Below are positions 43,759 through 52,922 of a DNA stretch of 64,000 nucleotides, piece after piece. Within the stretch, counting starts at the first letter, position 1, and each line of letters starts with the position of its first letter. Under the pieces are notes generated by a model. That model had not been told where the DNA came from, ran no database searches, and was given only the letters and a program-made list of their open reading frames with translations. The DNA is from JAMLHH01 sp964653095. GTDB lineage: Bacteria; Bacteroidota; Bacteroidia; Chitinophagales; JADIYW01. A program made the translations under genes and the position numbers. Where the stretch lies: positions 1-64,000 of the forward strand of contig CAZZEH010000001.1 in the NCBI GenBank assembly GCA_964653095.1, in the 5' to 3' direction.

Positions 43759-44322
43759 CTATTTGTTGTTATAAGCGGACATAGTATTTGCCAATCCGGC
43801 TGTACAAAAAGATTTACACATTTCGACAGCAACTGAGATTCTTTCCGGCAATGCCTGCTCCTGCTCTTCCGTCCATCGGCTCAGTACATAATCTACCTGT
43901 CGGCCTTTTGAAAACTGATTGCCTATACCAAACCGAAGTCTGGCATACTGATTTGTCTGGAGCATGGCATCAATATCTTTCAATCCGTTATGTCCGCCAT
44001 GACTTCCTTTGCCTCTCATGCGAAGCGAACCAAAGTCCAGTGCCAGATCATCTACGATTACAAGAACATTTTCTAACGGGATTTTTAATTCGTTCATCCA
44101 ATACCGCACAGCTTTTCCACTCAGATTCATATAAGTCGTCGGCATAATCAGATGAAGCTTTTTACCTTTAAATGAAGTTTTTGCAACTGCGGCGTAACGC
44201 TCAATATCAAATGTAAAACCATCATCTCTTGCCCATTGTATTAGAATATCAAAACCAATATTATGACGGGTATGCACATACTCCTGACCTATATTCCCTA
44301 ACCCGGCAATAAGATATTTCAT
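43759..44322 (-). CDS. pth: Peptidyl-tRNA hydrolase
   Basis: Recycles peptidyl-tRNA released from stalled ribosomes. It is 187 residues, with Asn10 in GLGNIG, catalytic His20 in TRHNIGF, and the later VIVDDLALDFG and GSHGGHNGLKDI. First gene of the pth-FAH-metK group. Confidence 0.97.
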   Translation of the reverse strand: MKYLIAGLGNIGQEYVHTRHNIGFDILIQWARDDGFTFDIERYAAVAKTSFKGKKLHLIMPTTYMNLSGKAVRYWMNELKIPLENVLVIVDDLALDFGSLRMRGKGSHGGHNGLKDIDAMLQTNQYARLRFGIGNQFSKGRQVDYVLSRWTEEQEQALPERISVAVEMCKSFCTAGLANTMSAYNNK

Positions 44323-44409
44323 ATTCCAACAAATTTAAGATTTAATCTGCTCCTAAAAAGTTTGCAGGTACAGATTTTTACAGAATTATGATAAGTCAAG
44401 TCTGCACAT

Positions 44410-45573
44410 CTACTGCGGCGGCGTGACAGATTGCAGGGTGTCTGATATTTTCGGAGCAGGAAGAAATTTTTCCAAGGCAGAATGCAGTGTTTCTCCTTTT
44501 AAATCTCTCGCTATAATTTCACCCTTACTATTCAACAAAAAGTTAGCAGGGATTGCATTTATTTCATACCTCCTCACAACCGGACTTCTCCACTGAGACA
44601 TGTCGCTTATCTGATAAGGCCAATCCATTCCATCGGATTCTATTCCTTTTTTCCATTGAGAATGTCTGGTATCAAGTGAAAAAGAAACCACCGTAAAATT
44701 TCTCTCTTTAAATTTATGGTAAGCTTCGGCAATATTAGCACTTTCATCTCTGCAGGGCTGACACCAAGATGCCCAGAAATCAAGTAAAATATATTTTCCG
44801 AAAATATTTTTTAAACTAAATGTATCATTCTCTATCGTCCTTGCGACAATATCGGGTGCAGTCTGTCCCACTTTAAGCCCATTTTTCCTATTGTCAAGTA
44901 CCTGCTTTCGATAAGTGTCCATTATCTCAAACCATAATTTCGCATACCTTGCTTCGGGATTTTCTTCAAATAATCTTTCTGACTCACGCACCAAATAAGG
45001 TATCTGCTCCTGATCGGCACTAATATAATTAAATGCAAAAGCCGCCACATCCTGATTACGTGCAGTGTCCACAAACTGTTTGACATACGATACCATGCGG
45101 ATTCGATTGGCAGAAAACAGTTCTTCTGTCTGCTCACGACCCACGGTACCAGTCTGTGTCAAAGAATCTATGAGTCGATATTCATTGGAATTTGTCCGGG
45201 CATATTTTACAATAGACTGTAATTGCAGGGTTGCAGGATTACTTTGTGCTATATGGCTGTTTTTGCTCTCAAAATCCCATTCTATACTATACTTTTGGGT
45301 CTGTCGGTCAATATACAGAAACAGCATTTCATTAGTCTCGGGTTCGCGCAGTCTGTATATTCCGTCATATTTGACATAAACCCTAAATTCTGCCTTGCCG
45401 TTATGAACTCTTGCACTGTCTAATATTGTTTTTTCCGGCACCGACACCTCTTCAAGAAGTATCAGACGATTTTCGCCATTGGTAATCAACCCCTGAATAG
45501 TTGTCCCGTCAAAATCTTCTGTACAGGACAATATGAGTATATAAATTAAAAAATATGAGAAGTATCTGAACAT
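44410..45573 (-). CDS. Thioredoxin-domain lipoprotein with DUF4369-like N-terminus
   Basis: A 387-residue lipoprotein (lipobox ILSC, Cys17). It has the same plan as the exported protein at 38716: a DUF4369-like beta-sandwich (IQGLITNGENRLILLEEVS), a helical middle with many charged residues, and a TlpA thioredoxin domain with WASWCQPC and INAIPANFLL (cis-Pro). It is anchored in the inner or outer membrane and probably reduces disulfides in the envelope. It is the third gene of alaS-gatB-this, 11 bp after gatB, an association that looks like chance operon sharing. Confidence 0.85.
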   Translation of the reverse strand: MFRYFSYFLIYILILSCTEDFDGTTIQGLITNGENRLILLEEVSVPEKTILDSARVHNGKAEFRVYVKYDGIYRLREPETNEMLFLYIDRQTQKYSIEWDFESKNSHIAQSNPATLQLQSIVKYARTNSNEYRLIDSLTQTGTVGREQTEELFSANRIRMVSYVKQFVDTARNQDVAAFAFNYISADQEQIPYLVRESERLFEENPEARYAKLWFEIMDTYRKQVLDNRKNGLKVGQTAPDIVARTIENDTFSLKNIFGKYILLDFWASWCQPCRDESANIAEAYHKFKERNFTVVSFSLDTRHSQWKKGIESDGMDWPYQISDMSQWRSPVVRRYEINAIPANFLLNSKGEIIARDLKGETLHSALEKFLPAPKISDTLQSVTPPQ

Positions 45574-45584
45574 TTTTAAAGCTC

Positions 45585-47036
45585 CTAAGAATCCAAAAGG
45601 CTCTGCAAAATTTTTGTGGCCATCTTGGGGTCTGCCTTACCGCCGGAAAGCTTCATGAGCTGCCCCATAAACATTCCCAAAATTCCTTTTTTGCCACCCT
45701 TATACTCTTCAACTTTCTCCGGGAATTTTGCGATGACCTCTTCCGCCCAACTTCTCAGCTGATCGTCATCGGAATTTTGAAGAAGGTTCATGCTTTTTGC
45801 TAGTTTCAAAGTATCTGTTTCCGGGTTATCAATCAAGGCATCAAATAACTTTTTGGCATTGGAAGAGCTAATTAAATTTTGGTCAGTCAGCTCTATAATC
45901 GAAACGATATTTCTTGGTTTCAGAATAAAATCCGAAAGACTGACTGCATGATGATTCAGATAGGATTTTACCTCGCCCATTACCCAGTTGGCTGCCGCCT
46001 TATAATTGGAAGTCAGAGCTGTCATTTCCAAAAAGTATAATGCAATATCCTTTTCATCTGTCAGCACTCCGGCATCATAAGATGAAAGTCCGAAATCACT
46101 GCAAAATTGATTAAACAATTCATCCGGTAAAGACGGCATGGATTTTTTCACCTTTTCCACCCAATCATTTTTGACTACGAGCGGCGGGATATTGGGTTCT
46201 GGGAAATACAGATAATCGGCCGCATCCTCTTTAGTTCTCAAAGATACTGTAGAACCATCTGCCGGATTAAATGCTCTGGTTTCCTGAAACAAATCCTGTC
46301 CGGTCTCCAAAATATCAATCTGTCGTTTTACCTCACTGTCAATTGCTCTTTTTACATTTCGTACAGAGTTCATGTTTTTTACTTCCACACGAGTTCCAAA
46401 CTTTTCGGCACCTTTCAAACGAACGGAAATGTTGGCATCACAACGCAAGCTTCCTTCCTCCATATTCCCGTCACAGACATCAAGATAACGAACAATCTTT
46501 CTCAATTCGGTCAGATAGACATAAGCCTCATCAGAAGACCTGAAATCCGGCTCTGTTACAATTTCAATCAACGGCATTCCGGTACGATTCAAGTCCAAAA
46601 GAGAGTAAAACGGGTCAAGTTCGTGATTATTTTTCCCGGCATCTTCTTCAAGGTGTATTCTTGTAATACCTATACGTTTTACATCTTCTTTCATCTTCAG
46701 GTCGAGATAGCCGTTTTTACAGATAGGCGTATCATCCTGAGTAACCTGATATCCTGCCGGCAAATCGGCATAGAAGTAATGCTTACGGGCAAATCTGTTA
46801 TATTCGGTTATCGAACAGTTTAATGCCAAACCGGCTTTAATTACGAGATTCACAGCTTCCTGATTCAGTAACGGCAAAGTTCCCGGCAGAGCAAGAGAAC
46901 CCGGACCAATCTGCGTATTGGGTGCTGCCCCGTATTCTGTAGAGTCAGAACTGAACATCTTGCTTTTGGTCAAAAGCTGAGCATGTACTTCAAGACCTAC
47001 AATTACTTCATATTTATCATATACCGTTTCTGTCAT
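45585..47036 (-). CDS. gatB: Aspartyl/glutamyl-tRNA amidotransferase subunit B
   Basis: The kinase/tRNA-binding subunit of GatCAB, which converts Glu-tRNA(Gln) and Asp-tRNA(Asn) to the amidated forms. It is 483 residues, with EVIVGLEVHAQL, the phosphorylation-pocket segment RKHYFYADLPAGYQVTQ, and the C-terminal YqeY-like tail ending GGKADPKMA. It lies 8 bp after alaS. gatA and gatC are not in the window. Confidence 0.97.
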   Translation of the reverse strand: MTETVYDKYEVIVGLEVHAQLLTKSKMFSSDSTEYGAAPNTQIGPGSLALPGTLPLLNQEAVNLVIKAGLALNCSITEYNRFARKHYFYADLPAGYQVTQDDTPICKNGYLDLKMKEDVKRIGITRIHLEEDAGKNNHELDPFYSLLDLNRTGMPLIEIVTEPDFRSSDEAYVYLTELRKIVRYLDVCDGNMEEGSLRCDANISVRLKGAEKFGTRVEVKNMNSVRNVKRAIDSEVKRQIDILETGQDLFQETRAFNPADGSTVSLRTKEDAADYLYFPEPNIPPLVVKNDWVEKVKKSMPSLPDELFNQFCSDFGLSSYDAGVLTDEKDIALYFLEMTALTSNYKAAANWVMGEVKSYLNHHAVSLSDFILKPRNIVSIIELTDQNLISSSNAKKLFDALIDNPETDTLKLAKSMNLLQNSDDDQLRSWAEEVIAKFPEKVEEYKGGKKGILGMFMGQLMKLSGGKADPKMATKILQSLLDS

Positions 47037-47044
47037 ATTACTTC

Positions 47045-49672
47045 TTAAATTGTCTTGATTAATTCTTTTGCGGCCTGTACCACTTTCGAAATTCCATTCG
47101 TATTTTTCCCTCCTGCGGTCGCAATAAACGGCTGACCGCCCCCACCTCCATTTATGTGAACCGCAAGGTTTTTTACTATTTTACCCGCATGAAGAGATTT
47201 TTCTTGTATAAGATTATCGGAAATTGCAACTGTTATAAACGGTTTCTCATCCGACACTCCCGACAAGACAATAAAAGAGGAAGCTACCTCCTGTCTCAAC
47301 TCAGATGCAATCTGCTTAGAACTATTCACATTTAGCCCGTCATATTGCCCAATCATACAAGAAACGCCATCTATAGTTTTTAATTCAGACTTAATTTTAT
47401 TCTTTATAACTTGCAGCTTTTTATTCTGATAATCAGCTACTTGTTTTTTAAGTAAATTATTTTCTTCAATAATTTGAGTAATAGATTTTAAAATATTTTG
47501 CGGATGTTTCATAGCTTCAGAAATTGCCTTAAGCTGACTTTCTTTTTCCCTGTAATATTGTACAGCCTCCATTCCCGCCACCGCTTCTACCCTTCTGACT
47601 CCGGCAGCCACTGCGGATTCAGAAACAATTTTAAACAGCCCAATTTCTCCGGTATTGCCTACATGAGTTCCTCCGCAAAGTTCTACAGAAAAATCCGGGT
47701 CCATAATGACTACCCGTACCATGTCTCCGTATTTTTCCCCGAACAATGCCATTGCTCCCAATTTAAGCGCTTCTTCTTTAGGCATCTCTTTAATCACTAC
47801 CGGAATATTTTCCAATATCTTTTTATTGACAATATCTTCTGTCCGATTAATTTCTTCATCCGTCATTTTAGAAAAATGGGAGAAATCAAATCTGAGATGA
47901 ACTGCATCATTTAATGACCCTTTCTGTTCTACATGTGTGCCAAGCACCTGTCTCAGTGCCGCATGCATCAAATGTGTCACTGAGTGGTGTATTGCCGTCG
48001 AAGCTCTCAAGTCGGAATCTACCACAGCATATATGGATGCTGCGGGATTTGAAGGCATCTTTTGAACATAATGCACAATCAAATCCATTTCTTTTTTGGT
48101 ATCAATCACCTCCACAGATTCTCGATCGAAAAACAATTTGCCTTTATCCCCGACCTGTCCGCCGCTCTCTGCATAGAAAGGCGTCTGATTCAAAACAAGC
48201 TGGTACATTTCTTTCCCTTTTGCTTTCACCTGTCGGTATCTCAGCAGACTGCTTTCAGTTTCCAATGTATCATAACCTTTGAACACTGTACTCCCGTCTT
48301 TCAGCACGACCCAGTCCGAAACATCTATTTCAGTAGCTGTCCGGCTTCTGTTACGCTGAGCTTCCATTTCAAATTCAAATCCGGCTTCATCTACGTTCAG
48401 ATGATGTTCCGCAACTACCAATCTGGTCAAATCCAGAGGAAATCCATAAGTATCAAACAGTTCAAAAGCGGCATGACCGGATACAGTATCTCCTTCTGTT
48501 TCTCTGATAATATGGTCTATTCTTTTCAGTCCGGCATCCAATGTTTTGAGGAAATTATTTTCTTCCTCTAAAGTTACCTTTGAAACAAAGGCCTCCTGTT
48601 TTTTCAACTCTGGGAAAACATCCTGAAACTGATTGGCTAAAACCGGCACTAACTCGTGCAAAAGCGGTTCTTTCCTGCCTAAAGCAGAAAAATAATAGCG
48701 TACTGCCCGTCTCAAAATTCGGCGAATCACATACCCCGCTCCGGTATTGGACGGTAACTGTCCGTCTGCAATTGTAAAACTGACTGCCCGTATATGGTCC
48801 GCAAGCACTCTGAAAGCAATCGCTTTCTGCGAATCGGAACCATCATATTTTTCACCTGTCAAATTTTCAATCGAAGCAATAATTCCCGAAAAAATATCTG
48901 TATCATAATTGGATGTTTTTTCCTGAATCACCCGCACCAGCCTTTCAAAGCCCATTCCGGTATCCACATGCTTCTCAGGTAACGGTTCCAGGCTTCCGTC
49001 CTTTTTCCTGTTGAACTGCATGAAAACAATATTCCAAATTTCAATCACCTGAGGATGATCGGCATTTACGAGACTGGCTCCGGGAATTTGTTTCCGTTCT
49101 TCATTCGGTCTGCAGTCAATATGAATTTCGGAACAGGGACCGCACGGACCGGTATCACCCATCTCCCAAAAATTATCTCTTTTATTGCCTAAAAGTATTC
49201 TGTCGTCCGGCAGCCACTCTTTCCAAAATTCAATAGCTTCTGTATCCCTTTCAAGCCCGTCACTTTCATCTCCCTCAAATACAGTCGCATAAAGTCTGTC
49301 TTTTGGAATGTTCAGTTCTTCTGTCAGAAATTTCCAGCCCCACTCAATGGATTCTTTCTTAAAATAATCGCCAAAACTCCAGTTCCCCAGCATTTCAAAG
49401 AGAGTGTGGTGATAGGTATCTACTCCCACCTCTTCCAAATCATTGTGCTTGCCGCTGACTCTCAGACATTTTTGAGTATCTGCAATCCTCGGAGCAGGAG
49501 ATTTTTTATTGCCTAAAAAATAATCTTTAAACTGGTTCATTCCCGCATTCACAAACATCAGAGTCGGATCGTCTTTTACAACTACCGGCGAGGATGGCAC
49601 TATCAGATGCTCCCTTGATTTGAAAAACTCTAAAAAAGCGGTGCGGATTTCTCTGGCACTTTTAAATTCCAT
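47045..49672 (-). CDS. alaS: Alanyl-tRNA synthetase
   Basis: Charges tRNA(Ala), 875 residues. The class II core opens with FFKSREHLIVPSSPVV, followed by GMNQFKDYFLG. The editing domain has the zinc/catalytic His pair in HHSVTHLMHA and the later CGGTHV. The C-terminal oligomerisation domain ends GGGGGQPFIATAGG. The order is catalytic, tRNA-binding, editing, C-Ala. A TATTTTTG promoter element (49733-49740) lies 60 bp upstream. First gene of an operon with gatB and the TlpA-type lipoprotein. Confidence 0.98.
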   Translation of the reverse strand: MEFKSAREIRTAFLEFFKSREHLIVPSSPVVVKDDPTLMFVNAGMNQFKDYFLGNKKSPAPRIADTQKCLRVSGKHNDLEEVGVDTYHHTLFEMLGNWSFGDYFKKESIEWGWKFLTEELNIPKDRLYATVFEGDESDGLERDTEAIEFWKEWLPDDRILLGNKRDNFWEMGDTGPCGPCSEIHIDCRPNEERKQIPGASLVNADHPQVIEIWNIVFMQFNRKKDGSLEPLPEKHVDTGMGFERLVRVIQEKTSNYDTDIFSGIIASIENLTGEKYDGSDSQKAIAFRVLADHIRAVSFTIADGQLPSNTGAGYVIRRILRRAVRYYFSALGRKEPLLHELVPVLANQFQDVFPELKKQEAFVSKVTLEEENNFLKTLDAGLKRIDHIIRETEGDTVSGHAAFELFDTYGFPLDLTRLVVAEHHLNVDEAGFEFEMEAQRNRSRTATEIDVSDWVVLKDGSTVFKGYDTLETESSLLRYRQVKAKGKEMYQLVLNQTPFYAESGGQVGDKGKLFFDRESVEVIDTKKEMDLIVHYVQKMPSNPAASIYAVVDSDLRASTAIHHSVTHLMHAALRQVLGTHVEQKGSLNDAVHLRFDFSHFSKMTDEEINRTEDIVNKKILENIPVVIKEMPKEEALKLGAMALFGEKYGDMVRVVIMDPDFSVELCGGTHVGNTGEIGLFKIVSESAVAAGVRRVEAVAGMEAVQYYREKESQLKAISEAMKHPQNILKSITQIIEENNLLKKQVADYQNKKLQVIKNKIKSELKTIDGVSCMIGQYDGLNVNSSKQIASELRQEVASSFIVLSGVSDEKPFITVAISDNLIQEKSLHAGKIVKNLAVHINGGGGGQPFIATAGGKNTNGISKVVQAAKELIKTI

Positions 49673-49732
49673 TTAAAAACTGTTGTTGTTTTTTATATTA
49701 AATTTGTCTTTTTGAGTAAGACTTAAGACTTA

Positions 49733-49740
49733 CAAAAATA
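49733..49740 (-). promoter_or_regulatory. Candidate -7 element of alaS
   Basis: The minus strand reads TATTTTTG 60 bp upstream of the alaS ATG, in the 87-bp space shared with the divergent M23 peptidase gene. No -33 TTG is seen at the expected spacing. Confidence 0.35.
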
Positions 49741-49759
49741 GCTAATTTCTTCGTTTAGT

Positions 49760-50731
49760 ATGCATAAGGATACTTATTATTATAACTCCAATACTTTAGA
49801 ATACGAAAAAGTCAAAAAGACCTGGGGGCAAAGAATTTGGCAGCTATTGGGGTTTCTCATTGTATCTCTCTTCTTTGCATTTGTAACTCTGTCACTCGGT
49901 TACACCTTTTTTACTCCTCCTGCTCAGGCTAATCTTGAAGAATCACTAAAAGAATTAGACAATAACTATCTGATTATCAATAAAAAAATAGATTACCTTT
50001 CAAGTGTTTTAAATGAGATAGAAGGTCGGGATGATCAAATCTACAGAGTAATCTTTGAATCGGATCCGTTGCCAAGTCTGCTCCGAAAGGGCAGTAATAC
50101 GGACAGGCAAAAATTTAAAGAACTATCCAAATCCTCCAAAAGTGATATCATTAAAACTACGCTGGATAAGATTCAGGAGCTCGAACGGAGAATTTATGTA
50201 CAGTCCAAATCTTTTGACCAATTAGAAAGTTATTATAAAAACCGTCACCTGTATCTTGAAGCTATTCCCGCTATTCAGCCCATTGCCAATGAGAAACTAA
50301 AACGGATTGCTTCAGGTTTTGGTTCGAGAATACACCCTATTTACAAAACCCGAAAAAGTCATACAGGCATTGATTTTACTGCTCCGTCCGGCACGGAAAT
50401 ATACGCGACAGGCAACGGAATTGTGACTCATTCCGGCAATCAGGGCGACGGATACGGCAACAAGGTCATCATCAATCACGGATACGGATATGAAACTTTA
50501 TACGGACATTGCAGCAGAGTTCTGGTCAGAAAAGGTCAGAAAGTAAAAAGGGGCCAGAAAATCGCTTTAGTGGGCAATACCGGTCAGTCGTCAGGCCCAC
50601 ACCTTCATTATGAGGTCATTCGGAATGATGTTAAAATTAATCCGGTCAACTTTTTCTTTAACGATTTGACACCCGAAGAATACAATCAAGTTCTTATATT
50701 AGCGGAACAAGACAACCAATCATTAGACTAA
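49760..50731 (+). CDS. M23 (LytM) family peptidase, membrane-anchored
   Basis: A 323-residue peptidoglycan endopeptidase or division regulator. A membrane helix (about residues 27-50) is followed by a coiled-coil (about 55-170). The LytM domain has the zinc ligands in SHTGIDFTAPSG (His, Asp) and GPHLHYEV (His-x-His), so it should be catalytically active. It acts in the periplasm. The MerR gene follows 12 bp later; this M23-MerR pair is familiar from other Bacteroidota and suggests cell-wall-linked regulation, though that has not been shown here. Confidence 0.88.
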   Translation: MHKDTYYYNSNTLEYEKVKKTWGQRIWQLLGFLIVSLFFAFVTLSLGYTFFTPPAQANLEESLKELDNNYLIINKKIDYLSSVLNEIEGRDDQIYRVIFESDPLPSLLRKGSNTDRQKFKELSKSSKSDIIKTTLDKIQELERRIYVQSKSFDQLESYYKNRHLYLEAIPAIQPIANEKLKRIASGFGSRIHPIYKTRKSHTGIDFTAPSGTEIYATGNGIVTHSGNQGDGYGNKVIINHGYGYETLYGHCSRVLVRKGQKVKRGQKIALVGNTGQSSGPHLHYEVIRNDVKINPVNFFFNDLTPEEYNQVLILAEQDNQSLD

Positions 50732-50743
50732 AACTTCTTAATT

Positions 50744-51082
50744 GTGGCTTATAAAGAACGGGAAATTGAAAAACTGTATTACTCCATCAGCGAGGTAGCC
50801 GAGATGTTTGGTGTCTCAAATTCTTTGCTCAGATACTGGGAGAAAGAATTCACTATGCTTAATCCGAGAAAGACCTCTAAAGGCAACAGGCTATACACCA
50901 AGAAAGACATTGACACCATAAAAGTTATTTACCACTTAGTCAAAGAAAAAGGATTTACACTTGAAGGTGCCAGAAACAAGATAAAAGAAACCGGTCCTGA
51001 TAAAATACAGACTAATGTAGATGTTACAGAAAAACTGCAATCTCTCAGAGAATTTTTAGTAACTCTGAAAAAGCAGATATAA
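50744..51082 (+). CDS. MerR-family transcriptional regulator
   Basis: A 112-residue regulator starting at a GTG 12 bp after the M23 gene. The winged helix is complete: YYSISEVAEMFGVSNSLLRYWEKEF (helix-turn-helix) and NRLYTKKDIDTI (wing), then the helix ending KKQI. There is no ligand-binding domain after the short coiled coil, so it is of the minimal type. The gap behind it (51083-51367) shows nothing recognisable. Confidence 0.88.
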   Translation: MAYKEREIEKLYYSISEVAEMFGVSNSLLRYWEKEFTMLNPRKTSKGNRLYTKKDIDTIKVIYHLVKEKGFTLEGARNKIKETGPDKIQTNVDVTEKLQSLREFLVTLKKQI

Positions 51083-51367
51083 CAGCTTCTCAAAATGTTT
51101 GAACAAAGAAAAAACAATTTTTTTATCTGCTGCTCCCACTATTCAGAGTTTATATCTAAGTACTAAACCGTCAAAGACTCGCTTTACGGTGAAATTTTAT
51201 GCAAACTCTGCTTGGCCATAACCATCCCAAATGATAAGTATATGCGAGATAAAGTGTAGTTTTATTACAGCTAAAAAGAAGAGGTAACTTTTAAATAATT
51301 TGTTTGCCTGAACAATTAAGTTTATACGCGAGCTTTCCTTTTCTACACAAAGCAGATGGTTTCAAAA

Positions 51368-52312
51368 TTAGATTGCCAACATCTGCCACAGCCATATTCC
51401 CGCAACTAACTCCATAAGCCAGGCAATTCCGAGATGGATGATTATTCCGGCGACTATGGATTGAGAATTATAGCTGATAATGCCGAGTATGACACCACCA
51501 AAAAAAGAACTGATGCATTCTGCCGCAGGTTTTCCAAAGTGAATAAAACAGTAAAAGATTGCAGCCGGTATAATGGCTCTGCTGCCTGCATATTTCACAA
51601 AGGCAAGAATCAAAAAACCCCGAAAGAAAAACTCTATATGGAAAAACTCCTGTCCATAGCAAAACTCATAAAAAGCTACAAGCCACCTCATTGGTAGTTC
51701 TTCCGAGTGATACCACAATATTCTTCGTGCTGTAGGATAATAACTTTGAAAGTCTTCTGTAAAAGAAATCCCTATAATTAACGGCACCATTGCAAGAAGC
51801 ATCAGTAAATATATTCCATAGTGGCTGTTTTTGAGCCTAAATCCATACAACGGCTGCTCATTCCTGTCCCGAAACCACCAAAACAGAAATACGAAAATAA
51901 ACAGTGCAGTAGCCTGAAAAAACTGATCTGCACATATTCTCATAATTTGCTGTAAATTATAGTCGTGGAATAGTTTTTCGATTACAAACCGATACTGATA
52001 AAAATAACAGTAGAAACTGAATGCAAGTAAAGCAAACAATATCCTAACCCACAACCCCGGTTGGGACAGCATCATTCTGCCGGACTTGTCATACGCATAG
52101 GATAGATATGCAGGAATTAATCCGGCCGCATACAAAAGAAAATACAGATAAAAATGTTTAAAGCTGTGATAATGCAGGTCGATAACTCCATTCTCAATGT
52201 CGAACTTGTAATTGAGATATATTGCAACCGCCAGGAATAAGCCGATAAAAAGAAGATGAACAAAATTCTGCTCTTTCCAAAAGTCGTGAAAATATCCCAA
52301 AATGGTTTTCAT
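51368..52312 (-). CDS. CPBP-family intramembrane protein (Abi/Rce1-like), altered EExxxR motif
   Basis: A 314-residue membrane protein with about eight helices. It carries the CPBP pattern in its second half: HIEFFFRGFL, then FYCFIHFGKP (conserved His) and IIIHLGIAW (second His). The usual EExxxR motif reads IEFFFR, so its first Glu, believed to be catalytic in Rce1, is Ile here. It may be a divergent protease or a non-catalytic homologue. The frame extends to 52354, but ATG 52312 gives a natural start (MKTILGY). It lies downstream of DUF3276 and the ABC exporter with a 145-bp gap. Confidence 0.7.
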   Translation of the reverse strand: MKTILGYFHDFWKEQNFVHLLFIGLFLAVAIYLNYKFDIENGVIDLHYHSFKHFYLYFLLYAAGLIPAYLSYAYDKSGRMMLSQPGLWVRILFALLAFSFYCYFYQYRFVIEKLFHDYNLQQIMRICADQFFQATALFIFVFLFWWFRDRNEQPLYGFRLKNSHYGIYLLMLLAMVPLIIGISFTEDFQSYYPTARRILWYHSEELPMRWLVAFYEFCYGQEFFHIEFFFRGFLILAFVKYAGSRAIIPAAIFYCFIHFGKPAAECISSFFGGVILGIISYNSQSIVAGIIIHLGIAWLMELVAGIWLWQMLAI

Positions 52313-52499
52313 GTAGAAAAATATCTGAGAAAAATTAAATACAGATGCGCCCAAAGATAATCACCCGGAAGATGATTAATACTTTTTGAGATAAAAGAAT
52401 CTAAAGAGGTGTTTTGTACGCTGTAATAAATACTCTGCTCCGTTTGCAGTCTGTAAACTTGCAGCAAAAAATGAAAACTTTCTTTGAAGTGTAAAGTAA

Positions 52500-52922
52500 T
52501 CAGATTGTCTGTTCTGTCTCGTTGTCTTCGTCAGGAGTCTCCGGGAACTCACCGTCAAATTTGATAGGATTATCAAAATCAAAGTCCGGAAGCAAGGCTT
52601 TCACCTGATCTATACTTTCCTGAAGAGCACCCAGAAACTTCACGAAATCTTCTTTGTATAAAAACAGTTTGTGACGCTCGTACTCGTCGTTGGGCAGTTT
52701 CTTACTTTCGGTAATTGTGATAAAATAATCGTTGCTCCTCGTAGTCCTTACATCAAAAAAGTAAGTTCTTCTTTTCCCGGCTTTTAAACGAATAGAATGT
52801 ATGTCATTCTGCTGGCTGTAATCTTTTCCCACTTCATGCAATTTTGCAAATTCAACAATGGTGTAAAAAAAGTAAAAATTAACTAATAAAAAAAGAGTTT
52901 CAGAACTAATTTGTTTCTTCAC
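52500..52922 (-). CDS. DUF3276 family PUR-alpha-like protein, start uncertain
   Basis: A PUR-alpha-like nucleic-acid-binding protein. The family core runs from IRLKAGKRRTYFFDVRTT through FITITESKK to LYKEDFVKFLGALQES, followed by an acidic tail. The family is conserved in Bacteroidota and in spirochetes. The ~30 residues before the core in the longest frame are hydrophobic and unlike family members. A GTG at 52832 (MGKDYSQQND) would give a ~110-residue protein of normal size, and a near-promoter GAATTTG lies just upstream. I give the longest frame but favour the shorter product. The longest frame overlaps the ABC gene by 17 bp. Confidence 0.75.
   Translation of the reverse strand: MKKQISSETLFLLVNFYFFYTIVEFAKLHEVGKDYSQQNDIHSIRLKAGKRRTYFFDVRTTRSNDYFITITESKKLPNDEYERHKLFLYKEDFVKFLGALQESIDQVKALLPDFDFDNPIKFDGEFPETPDEDNETEQTI

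Noticed and set aside
43143..49740. SAM riboswitch or T-box upstream of metK, gatB or alaS
   Set aside because: Intergenic spaces are 1-90 bp and show no such structure.
51083..51367. Minus-strand frame ending VFDGLVLRYKL, resembling an outer-membrane protein end
   Set aside because: It is interrupted by a TAA, is short and matches no family that I know; chance is the simpler explanation.
51434..51697. 87-residue plus-strand frame opposite the CPBP gene
   Set aside because: It is antisense to a gene with membrane helices and family motifs and has none of its own.
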